This document shows, piece after piece, positions 8,964 through 16,533 of a DNA stretch of 18,336 nt. Below the pieces are notes generated by a model. The model did not search any database. It was not told where the DNA came from and saw only the letters and a list, made by a program, of their open reading frames with translations. Source of the DNA: Bacteroidales bacterium (GTDB taxonomy: Bacteria > Bacteroidota > Bacteroidia > Bacteroidales > UBA932); the NCBI GenBank assembly GCA_017555445.1, contig JAFZGK010000027.1, positions 1 through 18,336 on the forward strand, read 5' to 3'. A program made the position numbers and the translations under genes. How positions within the stretch are numbered: the stretch's first letter is position 1; every line of letters starts with the position of its first letter.

Positions 8964-10538
8964 TTATTGTCTTGGTTTCCAATCTTCACGCTTCCACTTG
9001 AAATACTCTTCCATAAGCTGAAGCTGTGGCATGTTAGGTGTCTCGATAAGCGCTGTACCGTTCTTGAAGAACATTACAGAAGCCTTGCTCTCGTCATATA
9101 CTGGCCACTCATCAAGTCCTTCTCCATTAGGATTTCCGTACTTCACGAAGTTACCCCAATATTTGTGCATTGCATCAGAAACCTTCTGGTCTTCTGGAGA
9201 GAATGGACCCCATGGTGTTGCAAATACATATGACATTTCAGCTGCATGATTTGCTCCACGAGGTTTTCTTGCCTGTCCACCAGGGCCAGGACGTCCGTTT
9301 TCGTTGAACTGGTCGAAATAATACATATAGATCTTACCCTTTCCAGTCTGCTGCTGGAGCTTTGCCCAAACGTATGTTGGCCAAGCAAAAGCTGTTTCAC
9401 GGAATATGTCGGACAGCGCTCCGAATGTCTCCTCATCAGTGGCTGCCGGATACATTGCGAGCATCTTGTCCGCATAAGGTCCGAAGTCCTTGCGTACGCC
9501 TTCCTGATATGCAGCTACTGTGGTAGGACGTGAGAACATCGCACCCTCGTCAGAGTTTGTTCCTATGAGGCAGTTCACGTCATTGTAGTTTCCTGCCGCA
9601 TACATCGTATACTGGTCATCAGGAAGTACATATCCGTCAACCACAGGCCAGAGACCGCCTACGTTGGTGCTCTGATCGTCGCCGATCCATGCTTCGTAAT
9701 CCATAGCGCGGAGCTCTGCAAGAGAAGAAGCACCGAACCTCTTCATAAGCTCTACACCATAAGCTTCCGCGCCCTTCATGTCGCGGATTCCGTTATTGTT
9801 GTTGCGGACGCTGTCGACAGGGCAGAATGATCCGCCGCTTTCACTGATGGCTCCGCGGAAAAGTCCTTTTGCTAGAGGGGACGAGCAGAGCATGCTTACA
9901 GCGATCGCACCAGCTGATTCACCCATTATCGTAACTTTCGAAGGATCTCCTCCAAAGGCGGCGATATTGTCCTGAATCCATTTCAAGGCCTCAATCATAT
10001 CCAAAAGGCCGTAGTTTCCGGAAATACCCCTTTCGTTTTCAGCAGAAAGCTCAGGATGAGCAAGGAAACCGAGAGTACCTGTCCTGTATTCGATGCTGGC
10101 GAATACGATACCCTGTTTTGCGAAGTTGGTTCCGTCATTCTGGTTTGCACTTCCTGTGGCAAAACCGCCGCCATGTATCCATGCGAGAACCGGGAGTTTC
10201 TCGTCTTTGCTTTTGGCTGGAGTGATGATGTTGATGAACAGGCAGTCCTCTGATACTTTAGGACCAGGCTGACCTGGACGTGAAAATGCTCTCTGTGGAG
10301 GCATTGCACCGTTTTCGGTGGCCTGGAAAGTTCCGGTCCATGGCTTTTTCGGAACAGGAGCCTTCCATCTGAGTTCACCTGTAGGAGCTTCTGCATAAGG
10401 AATAGCCATGAAATAACCCATTCCGTCCTTTTCGAAGCCCGCCACCTTTCCTTGCTCCACCTTGGTCTCGGTGATCTGACCGAAACCAAGGATTGATGAA
10501 GCAAGACCTATAATAACCAAAACTACACGAAGTTTCAT
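8964..10538 (-). CDS. Secreted type-B carboxylesterase (COesterase family)
   Basis: Serine hydrolase for carboxylic esters; in this operon it could remove acyl groups from sugars or phenolic esters. The 524-residue protein has a signal peptide (cleavage near GFGQ, residue 20). Family motifs are complete: EDCLFINI (97-104), oxyanion loop HGGG (122-125), nucleophile elbow GESAG with Ser208, acid Glu331 in GTNSDEGAMF and His431 in GANHAAEMSYVF. Pro/Gly-rich loops occur at 87-93 (SRPGQPGP) and 416-428. The stop lies 17 bp before GH78 and the start 9 bp after GH106, so it is an internal operon gene. The fold and the triad are certain; the natural ester is not known and could be a feruloyl, coumaroyl or acetyl group. 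Confidence 0.92.
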   Translation of the reverse strand: MKLRVVLVIIGLASSILGFGQITETKVEQGKVAGFEKDGMGYFMAIPYAEAPTGELRWKAPVPKKPWTGTFQATENGAMPPQRAFSRPGQPGPKVSEDCLFINIITPAKSKDEKLPVLAWIHGGGFATGSANQNDGTNFAKQGIVFASIEYRTGTLGFLAHPELSAENERGISGNYGLLDMIEALKWIQDNIAAFGGDPSKVTIMGESAGAIAVSMLCSSPLAKGLFRGAISESGGSFCPVDSVRNNNNGIRDMKGAEAYGVELMKRFGASSLAELRAMDYEAWIGDDQSTNVGGLWPVVDGYVLPDDQYTMYAAGNYNDVNCLIGTNSDEGAMFSRPTTVAAYQEGVRKDFGPYADKMLAMYPAATDEETFGALSDIFRETAFAWPTYVWAKLQQQTGKGKIYMYYFDQFNENGRPGPGGQARKPRGANHAAEMSYVFATPWGPFSPEDQKVSDAMHKYWGNFVKYGNPNGEGLDEWPVYDESKASVMFFKNGTALIETPNMPQLQLMEEYFKWKREDWKPRQ

Positions 10539-10547
10539 AGCTAAGTC

Positions 10548-13500
10548 CTATTTTCTGTTGATTATGCTCACAGGACCGAGGAGACCTGCCTCGTTAAGAG
10601 GGCTGTCTGCTCTGTAGTGACGTGAGTCACAATATGTTATTCTCTGAGGATTGTTCGGCTGCTCGTCACCGATGATTCGGTTGACCCATACGTTGGCAAC
10701 TCTTACCTCGATGGTATTTTCGCCTTCAGCAACTGCATCTGTAATGTCTATCACGTATGGTTCCTTCCATGTGATGCCGCAATATTTGCCGTTCACATAA
10801 ACTTCTGCAAGGTCTCTTACTGTGCCGAGATCAACGATAGCCTGTCCTTCGATCTTGCTGACATTGAACTTGTTGGTGTAAGTGGCGATACCTGAGAAAT
10901 ACTTGATGCCGAAATCCTTTGATGTTGTGTATGACTTGAGTTCGTTGAATGTGGCTTCGGCAGGTGCACCTCTCTTTTCCTGGAACTTGACGTTCCAAGG
11001 TCCGTCGATTGTAACGACAGTCTTGTCTTCGGTTGCAGGAAGAGTGAAGCTGTCCTGACCTTCGCCTGCAAACACTACGAACACTGCATCGTTCGGAACG
11101 AGGTTGAGAGTGACGATAGTTCTTCCGTTCTCTACACGGTAAGAAGCCTCTTCCTTGATACCAGTGTCCGGATGCCATACCTGAGGCTTCATGCCAGCAG
11201 TACGGAACGATACGTCTACTGTCTTATAATCTTCTGCAGGTCTGTTGATCCAATAAACCTCAGCACTTGGAAGAGTTCTATGGAGGAACTTCATGCCTGC
11301 TTCATACTTCACATCTGGCTCGATTCCCTCAGCTGCAAGAACTTCTGCTATAGGAGTGTCAACATATACGTTAGGTCTTCCACTTTCAAAGATATCCTTT
11401 ACAAGTGACTCAAACTCTGCCTGATCATCTGCAAGACTTGCTGCATACTTAGGCTTCACAGCACTGATAATGATGCCCTTATCTGCGAGTTTCTTGACTG
11501 TGCGAAGAACAGGAACTGAAACGTAATCCATGTTTCTGTCCATAAGGAGGATCTTATATTGTGTGCCGCCTACTGAAACAAGCTTGCCGTCCTTTGCCTT
11601 GATTGCGTTCATGAGTGCATGAGGGCTGCAGTAGTCCCATTCATAGCCTGCAGGCATGTCAGGGAAACGTCCGAACTCCGAGCATACGCTGTTGTCCTCT
11701 CCATAGTACCAGAGGATGTCGGCTACATTCTCACCAGCCTGAAGCATGAAGCTGCTGCGTGACATATAGTCAACCCATGTGTATGCCATGTCTGCCCATG
11801 AATCGTGGCGGTTGAACCACTGTCCGATTCCGCCGAGGCTGAAGCCTGGCACATACTCGTCTGAAGGCTGGTGTGCGCTTTCGTGGATCACGAACTGGTT
11901 GATACCGTTGGCGAGTTCGAGGTCAGCTACTTCCTTGAGGTTTGCAGGATGATATGAATAGGCGACATCTCCCCAGGCTGTCATTGACTCTGCGGCTGCA
12001 ATGTTCTGTCCGTAGATATGTGCTACAGATGCAGACTCGCGGTCGTCAGCCATATAGACCTGTCTGTTGACGCTTCCGTCAGGTGACTGGATCCATGGAG
12101 CCACGCACCACATTGCGGACATAGGCACTGTGGCTGTTCTCTTGACATCCATACCGTCACCCATGAATGCACGTCCTGCCTCATGTGACTCTGTGTAGCG
12201 TCCGAGCATGCCGTAATCCTCGACTGCAATCTTTGTGAGAAGGTCGTAGTTTGCTGCATAAAGGTCGCTGATGTTCATTCTCCAGTCCCACAGGAACTTG
12301 TCGCTCTGCTCAGGAGATCCGATTACCTCACCTGCAAGTACAGGCATCCATGCGAGCATGTCGTAGCCGCGGCGGTTCCTGAACTCTTCGAACATTGCCG
12401 GAGTCCATGTCTGGTGCTCTGCTTCGTAGCTGTCGGTAAGGACGTACTGGAGTCCCTTTGCACCCATGAGGCCGTCGGAAGCATCTTTGTACATGTCAAG
12501 ATAAGTGTGGAAGAACTTTGTCCATGCCACAGGGTCTAGCTTGTCAACTTCAAGACCTGTAGCTTCTGCAGGAGCCGGGTGGTTCTGCTTACCTGTGAGA
12601 GACCATCCGAATCGGTAGATCTTCCAGTTTCCTTCCGGAGCATCCCATGTGAGACGGCCCTCAGGAGTCATATATGCTGTCACATCGACAACGTCTGCAG
12701 GAGCAGGGAAGGCCTCACCCTCAGAAGCAGGAGTAGGACGCATGGAGAGCTTTGCAGATGAAGAATAAGCAGCCTTGTCTTCTGCCATGTGCACTCTTGT
12801 GTAAGTGTGGAGGTCAAGTTCTGCGATGGCTGTTCCGCGAGGAGCAGGTGCAGGGTCACCGCCGCCGAATCCGAACATTCCGCCGCCCTGAGGACGTGGT
12901 GCAGGAACTGAAATCCTGAAATATTTTGCTGTTGTTGCCGGGACTGCAATTGTACTCTGAGCTGTTCTTCCGCCGACAAGGCTGCATACTGTCTCGAATA
13001 TCTTACCGTCGTTGCTCCACTCGAGTGAGGCGCCGGAAAGACCGGCAACTGTTGCGCTTCTTACTGTCTGAGGCTCAGGGAATTCGTACATGATCCACGC
13101 ATTCTGTCTTCCGTTTGCAGGAAGCATGACGCTGGTGGCGATGTCTCCGTCGGTGAGCTGCTCCACTGTGAAGTTTCCGCCACTTGAAGTGACCTTGGCG
13201 CCGAGCTGCGAAAGAGTCTTGTTTGACTCAGGAAGCTTCACTGCAAGAGTTACGATGTCTTCGTAATATTCATACTGAATGTTTGCTTCTCCTCGTCCTG
13301 CTGGCGCTCCGTTCTGGAATGCTCCTGTGATCTTGAACGGCTCAGGAAGCTGCATGTCCACCTTCTTTCCGCCTTCCACATTCGAGATTCTCCAGACGAG
13401 CTTCTTCATTGCATCCTTAGGCTCAACCCAAGGACCGCCTGTAGAGCTCCAGCCCGGTGAGCTGGCAACTGTCATTTCAAGACCGAGTGAGTCAGCCTTT

Positions 13501-13832
13501 CTTGTGGCATAGGCGAATGCATCCTTCCAGTCGTCATGCATGTAGATAAGTCTCTTCTCAACGACTGTCGGCGAGCCGAGAGCTGCATCGAAATGATGGA
13601 AACCGCCGATACCCGAGCGGTCCATCCACTCAAGGTCCTTGAGGATACCGTCTTTTGTGATGTTGCCGTTCATCCAATGCCACCACACGCGTGTGCGGGC
13701 CTCGTTCGGCGGATTGTTGAATCCGGCCTCGAGAGTGGCAAGAGATTCCTGTGACTCCTTTTCGGAGTATTTGTCTGTGCCGCATGAAACCATTGCAACT
13801 GCGGCAGCAGCGATGATAAGGATTCTTTTCAT
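10548..13832 (-). CDS. GH106-family alpha-L-rhamnosidase lipoprotein
   Basis: First gene of the operon; a 1094-residue lipoprotein (signal peptide with MVSC, Cys17) predicted to remove alpha-L-rhamnose. The GH106 pattern is visible from RTRVWWHWMNGNI (46-58) through GLEMTVASSPGWSSTGGPW (117-135). DSYEAEHQTWTP (467-478, Glu470) and YTESHEAG (546-553) carry the candidate catalytic glutamates. A discoidin-like beta module interrupts at about 200-345 and contains a Gly/Pro-rich loop (315-333). The C-terminus (about 965-1090) is a GH2-type sugar-binding jelly roll (VDLGTVRDLAEVYVNGKY). Known members come from Sphingomonas and from Bacteroides thetaiotaomicron, where one acts on rhamnogalacturonan-II. 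Lipid anchoring suggests it works before the non-anchored partners downstream. Family confidence is high; substrate is inferred. Confidence 0.88.
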   Translation of the reverse strand: MKRILIIAAAAVAMVSCGTDKYSEKESQESLATLEAGFNNPPNEARTRVWWHWMNGNITKDGILKDLEWMDRSGIGGFHHFDAALGSPTVVEKRLIYMHDDWKDAFAYATRKADSLGLEMTVASSPGWSSTGGPWVEPKDAMKKLVWRISNVEGGKKVDMQLPEPFKITGAFQNGAPAGRGEANIQYEYYEDIVTLAVKLPESNKTLSQLGAKVTSSGGNFTVEQLTDGDIATSVMLPANGRQNAWIMYEFPEPQTVRSATVAGLSGASLEWSNDGKIFETVCSLVGGRTAQSTIAVPATTAKYFRISVPAPRPQGGGMFGFGGGDPAPAPRGTAIAELDLHTYTRVHMAEDKAAYSSSAKLSMRPTPASEGEAFPAPADVVDVTAYMTPEGRLTWDAPEGNWKIYRFGWSLTGKQNHPAPAEATGLEVDKLDPVAWTKFFHTYLDMYKDASDGLMGAKGLQYVLTDSYEAEHQTWTPAMFEEFRNRRGYDMLAWMPVLAGEVIGSPEQSDKFLWDWRMNISDLYAANYDLLTKIAVEDYGMLGRYTESHEAGRAFMGDGMDVKRTATVPMSAMWCVAPWIQSPDGSVNRQVYMADDRESASVAHIYGQNIAAAESMTAWGDVAYSYHPANLKEVADLELANGINQFVIHESAHQPSDEYVPGFSLGGIGQWFNRHDSWADMAYTWVDYMSRSSFMLQAGENVADILWYYGEDNSVCSEFGRFPDMPAGYEWDYCSPHALMNAIKAKDGKLVSVGGTQYKILLMDRNMDYVSVPVLRTVKKLADKGIIISAVKPKYAASLADDQAEFESLVKDIFESGRPNVYVDTPIAEVLAAEGIEPDVKYEAGMKFLHRTLPSAEVYWINRPAEDYKTVDVSFRTAGMKPQVWHPDTGIKEEASYRVENGRTIVTLNLVPNDAVFVVFAGEGQDSFTLPATEDKTVVTIDGPWNVKFQEKRGAPAEATFNELKSYTTSKDFGIKYFSGIATYTNKFNVSKIEGQAIVDLGTVRDLAEVYVNGKYCGITWKEPYVIDITDAVAEGENTIEVRVANVWVNRIIGDEQPNNPQRITYCDSRHYRADSPLNEAGLLGPVSIINRK

Positions 13833-13938
13833 AGTGTATTAGTGTTATTTGTTTTGTGATTATTGTTCTTATGACCTTTGATATTTGTCTGAAACTCACT
13901 CTATTGGTGAGGTTCGAAGATGTACTTGTTCACCATTG

Positions 13939-13946
13939 CAAAAATA
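13939..13946 (-). promoter_or_regulatory. -7 box (TATTTTTG) of the GH106-GH3 operon promoter
   Basis: The minus strand reads TATTTTTG, a TAnnTTTG match about 107 bp before the GH106 ATG. No TTG sits 19-21 bp upstream, as expected for a promoter that needs an activator. Its far edge is exactly 24 bases from the direct repeat at 13971-14002, the same distance seen at the ceramidase-like gene. Confidence 0.6.
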
Positions 13947-13970
13947 AACTTATAAAGTCTTGATAAAATA

Positions 13971-14002
13971 GCAGAATCTTCGAAACTATTTGCAAAATCT
14001 TC
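13971..14002 (-). promoter_or_regulatory. Candidate activator site: 21-bp-spaced direct repeat upstream of the GH106 operon
   Basis: Two copies on the plus strand, GCAGAATCTTC (13971-13981) and GCAAAATCTTC (13992-14002), agree at 10 of 11 positions and start 21 bp apart (two helical turns). The pair ends 24 bp upstream of the -7 box. This is the geometry expected of an AraC-type output domain such as that of hybrid two-component regulators of glycan genes. A matching pair lies at 15507-15538. Confidence 0.62.
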
Positions 14003-14007
14003 TATGA

Positions 14008-14056
14008 ATGAAGAAATGGGATTCATTGCAGGAAGAGCAATGAATCCCATCTTCAT
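14008..14056 (-). terminator. Terminator hairpin after the ceramidase-like gene
   Basis: A 14-bp perfect stem (14016-14029 with 14037-14050) around a 7-base loop is extended by six more pairs (14008-14013 with 14051-14056) across a 2-base bulge. It begins 15 bases after the stop codon. The minus strand continues with TTTCTTCATTC, a moderate U-rich tail. It separates this gene from the GH106 operon. Confidence 0.75.
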
Positions 14057-14071
14057 TTATTGGCAAGAGCA

Positions 14072-15430
14072 TTATTTCTTTGACTCGTCGTAGAGCTTGT
14101 GGAATGCCTCGAGGATGCCGTTCTCAGCATAGCCGGGCTGGAGGTTAGAACCGATCACCTGGAATGTGAGGTGGTGTGACGCCTTGTTTGAGTAGATATA
14201 TCCGCTTTCGTAAGGACCGTCTGCCAGAGTCACGAACATGGTCTTTGCTGCAGGTGATTCCTTCTTCAGTCTCTGTCCGATTTCGGTGTAAACCTCTCCG
14301 CTGACAGTTGCGACCGCGATGTCTCCGATTCTGAGAAGTCCTACTCCGATCTGTACATCGCCAGCCGGCTTGTAGCCCGGATCATAGTTTTCGCGTCCTT
14401 CTTTGTCGATACGCTCGCGTCCCGGACATGTGATGATTGTTTCGCCTGTCCAGATCTCAGGAGCTGTCTCGAATGCCATGTTATAGTGCATTGCCATCAC
14501 TGCGTTGTTGCCGAGAGTCCATCCGAGCATCTTCACGTACTCGTCCTTGCGGCGGATCATCTCCTTATGGTCTGCAAGCTCGTCAGCCGCCACCTCCTCG
14601 CTCTTGAATGTCGGATTCTTGGATGTGTCGAGATTTCCCTTTGCCTTAGGGCCGGGGAGAACGCCCTTCACCTGTCCTTTCTGGAACATGTGGGTATAGG
14701 CCATCTTAGGATTGACATCGCCGGATGCTCCCTGAGTAAAGAGAGCTACGGTGTTTCCGCCGAAGAGGTTCTCGATATAGGTTGTCGCGTCGCCTGGGAA
14801 GTCGGAACTTACCACTCCGCTCATGAAGAAGTTTACCGGATGCATCGCATAGTTCATGAGAATAGCTACCGGAATGTCTTCCTTGTCGAGGAAGGCGAGG
14901 ACTGTGAGGTCCTTGTCGCAAGGTGCAGTCCAGTTTGCGGACTGACTCCATGCAAGCTGGTCGTTGTAGTTGTCTCTGTTTACATTGAGGTCCACCTGGG
15001 TCTTTGCATATCCTACACGTACGGGAACCATGTTGGCCTTGGCCTTTACAGCGGCCTCTATCACTGCATTCTGTACCTGCTCGTATGAAGGGAATCCCCC
15101 TGGACCTATACCGTTGGTCTGTGCACTGTGAGAGTGTGTTCCGCACACCCAGAAGTTGGCTTCAGGGCAGCCTGTCTGTGCAGATGCTCTCTGGAGGGCG
15201 TCTCCGAGGGTGCGGGCATCTCCGTCAACGGTAACGATGACTGCCGGAGTAGTGCCGTCTGTCATATACACAGCCTTCACCTGGATCTTGTCTCTGATGA
15301 TGTCTGTCTTGTTCACGACCTGGTCCTGCCTTGGGGTTATGTCCACCTTGGCGGCACCTGCCTTGAATTCCTGCGCGAATGCTCCTGCCGAGAGAAGCAT
15401 TGCGATTGAAAGGATCAATGTCTTTTTCAT
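14072..15430 (-). CDS. Secreted neutral/alkaline ceramidase-family hydrolase, short form
   Basis: Zinc amidase-like protein of the neutral ceramidase N-terminal domain family, exported (signal peptide ending AGAFAQ, residue 20). Family hallmarks: AAKVDITP (26-33), zinc-type THSHS (98-102), MNYAMHPV (192-199), SSDFPGD (208-214) where a serine corresponds to the usual nucleophile, and FTQGASGDVNP (231-241). At 452 residues it lacks the C-terminal immunoglobulin-like domain of full-length ceramidases (about 650-750 residues), so ceramide may not be the substrate. It is transcribed alone, with its own promoter (15475-15482) and terminator (14008-14056), but shares an operator with the GH106 operon, which points to a role in the same nutrient programme. 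Alternatives are an esterase or amidase on a plant conjugate, or on sphingolipids. Family high, function low. Confidence 0.82.
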   Translation of the reverse strand: MKKTLILSIAMLLSAGAFAQEFKAGAAKVDITPRQDQVVNKTDIIRDKIQVKAVYMTDGTTPAVIVTVDGDARTLGDALQRASAQTGCPEANFWVCGTHSHSAQTNGIGPGGFPSYEQVQNAVIEAAVKAKANMVPVRVGYAKTQVDLNVNRDNYNDQLAWSQSANWTAPCDKDLTVLAFLDKEDIPVAILMNYAMHPVNFFMSGVVSSDFPGDATTYIENLFGGNTVALFTQGASGDVNPKMAYTHMFQKGQVKGVLPGPKAKGNLDTSKNPTFKSEEVAADELADHKEMIRRKDEYVKMLGWTLGNNAVMAMHYNMAFETAPEIWTGETIITCPGRERIDKEGRENYDPGYKPAGDVQIGVGLLRIGDIAVATVSGEVYTEIGQRLKKESPAAKTMFVTLADGPYESGYIYSNKASHHLTFQVIGSNLQPGYAENGILEAFHKLYDESKK

Positions 15431-15474
15431 GATTATGTGATTAGTTGATGTTCAGTGTTATTGGTCAGATGTTA

Positions 15475-15482
15475 CAAATTTA
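15475..15482 (-). promoter_or_regulatory. -7 box (TAAATTTG) of the ceramidase-like gene promoter
   Basis: The minus strand reads TAAATTTG, a TAnnTTTG match about 45 bp before the ATG at 15430. There is no TTG at the -33 distance. The far edge is 24 bases from the repeat at 15507-15538, identical to the GH106 promoter. Confidence 0.6.
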
Positions 15483-15506
15483 ACATCAGGCAAAATCGGA
15501 TAGTTT

Positions 15507-15538
15507 GCAATAAGTTCTAATCTCATTGCAAAATCTTC
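15507..15538 (-). promoter_or_regulatory. Second copy of the candidate activator site, upstream of the ceramidase-like gene
   Basis: GCAATAAGTTC (15507-15517) and GCAAAATCTTC (15528-15538) match at 8 of 11 positions with a 21-bp period. The distal copy is identical to the distal copy of the GH106 site, extended on the left to TTGCAAAATCTTC. A further partial copy, GCAAAATCGGA, lies at 15490-15500. The site lies in the gap between divergent genes and could also affect the plus-strand operon. Confidence 0.6.
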
Positions 15539-15564
15539 AATCTTGCTGAACTGATTTTTCTGTT

Positions 15565-15592
15565 TGGTATTAATGATTATGTTTCTGGTATT
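15565..15592 (+). promoter_or_regulatory. TGGTATT direct repeat, 21-bp spacing, upstream of the esterase operon
   Basis: TGGTATT occurs at 15565-15571 and 15586-15592, again 21 bp apart, ending 26 bp before the -7 box at 15619. The motif differs from GCAAAATCTTC, so if real it would bind a different protein. Seven identical bases in AT-rich DNA is weak support. Confidence 0.3.
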
Positions 15593-15618
15593 TGATGTCA
15601 ATTATTCGTGGAAATGAT

Positions 15619-15626
15619 TAGTTTTG
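15619..15626 (+). promoter_or_regulatory. -7 box (TAGTTTTG) of the esterase / nucleoside-hydrolase operon
   Basis: TAGTTTTG fits TAnnTTTG, 21 bases before the ATG at 15648. The nearest TTTG (15591-15594) is 24 bp upstream, longer than the usual 19-21, so -33 recognition looks poor. Confidence 0.5.
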
Positions 15627-15647
15627 TAGGACTAACATATAATTATC

Positions 15648-16526
15648 ATGAAACTGAAGTCTGTTATTATCCTGCTTTTGGCGACAGTGACCATGTACGC
15701 GCAGTTCCCTCCGAGACCGATTGAAATACCTCTGTGGCCGGACGGAGCACCGACCGACAATGCCATTCCGGCAGACCAGAAGGAGAGATTCGACAAGATG
15801 GCGCAGAATCTTGCCGCAACAGACAATCCTACCCTTACCATCCATAAGGCTGCAGATCCTAACGGAACAGCCATCCTTATGTGTCCGGGCGGTGCATATA
15901 TAGGTTGGGCCGGAACTCATGAAGGAAATGACATGGCATCATGGATGACCTCGCAAGGAATCACATTCGCTGTCCTTCATTACCGTATGCCGAATGGTCA
16001 CAAGGAAGTTCCCCTTTCCGATGCCGAGCAGGCGATGCGTATCTTGAAAGAAATGGCGGAGGAGCTAGGTGTCGATCCGGACAATGTCGGAGTGATGGGA
16101 GCTTCTGCCGGTGGACATCTCGCTGCTTCTCTGGCGACTCTTCACAGCAGTTCCGAGACGCGTCCTGCTTTTCAGATTCTGTTCTATCCGGTCATCACCA
16201 TGAAGGAAGGCGTCACTCATCAGGGCTCGAGAGAAAATCTTCTGGGCAAGACTCCGTCTGAGGAGGATGTATTCAAGTACAGTCTTGAGAATCAGGTTGA
16301 TGCAGAGACTCCACAGGCTTTCATAATGCTTTCTGCGGATGACACTACGGTTCCTGCAGAGAACACGATCTCTTATGTCAGTGCGCTTATAGCCAACAAG
16401 GTGCCGGTGGCTATGCATATGTATCCGACAGGCGATCATGGCTGGGGCTATCGTGATGATTTCAAGTACAAGCGCCAGTGGACAGGGGAACTTGAGAAAT
16501 GGCTTCGAGAAAGGATAATTAAATAA
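15648..16526 (+). CDS. Secreted alpha/beta-hydrolase, acetyl-xylan-esterase-like
   Basis: Exported serine esterase of 292 residues (signal peptide ending TMYAQ, residue 19). The oxyanion strand MCPGGAY (78-84), nucleophile elbow GASAGGH (151-157, Ser153), acid SADDTTVP (229-236, Asp232 most likely) and GDHGWGY (262-268, His264) complete an esterase/lipase triad. The opening EIPLWPDGAP is typical of Bacteroidota esterases that deacetylate hemicellulose or pectin fragments. The start has no Shine-Dalgarno; the leader reads GGACTAACATATAATTATC. The nucleoside-hydrolase-like gene follows after 7 bp, so they form an operon divergent from the ceramidase-like gene. Acetyl-sugar ester is the best guess for the substrate; feruloyl or small acyl esters remain possible. 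Confidence 0.87.
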   Translation: MKLKSVIILLLATVTMYAQFPPRPIEIPLWPDGAPTDNAIPADQKERFDKMAQNLAATDNPTLTIHKAADPNGTAILMCPGGAYIGWAGTHEGNDMASWMTSQGITFAVLHYRMPNGHKEVPLSDAEQAMRILKEMAEELGVDPDNVGVMGASAGGHLAASLATLHSSSETRPAFQILFYPVITMKEGVTHQGSRENLLGKTPSEEDVFKYSLENQVDAETPQAFIMLSADDTTVPAENTISYVSALIANKVPVAMHMYPTGDHGWGYRDDFKYKRQWTGELEKWLRERIIK

Positions 16527-16533
16527 TCAGGAT

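Noticed and set aside
8947..8982. Earlier ATG for GH78 (12 extra residues)
   Set aside because: Would overlap the carboxylesterase stop and place a polar stretch before the signal peptide.
14008..14056. Long inverted repeat as a mobile-element end or attachment site
   Set aside because: Position 15 bases after a stop codon, short loop and U-rich tail fit a terminator; no integrase or transposase nearby.
14486..15088. 200-codon open frame on the plus strand
   Set aside because: Antisense shadow of the ceramidase-like gene; Cys/His/Val-rich translation typical of reversed coding DNA.
15490..15500. GCAAAATCGGA as a third operator copy
   Set aside because: Out of register with the 21-bp pair (17 bp from the next copy) and absent from the GH106 promoter; noted but not counted as part of the site.
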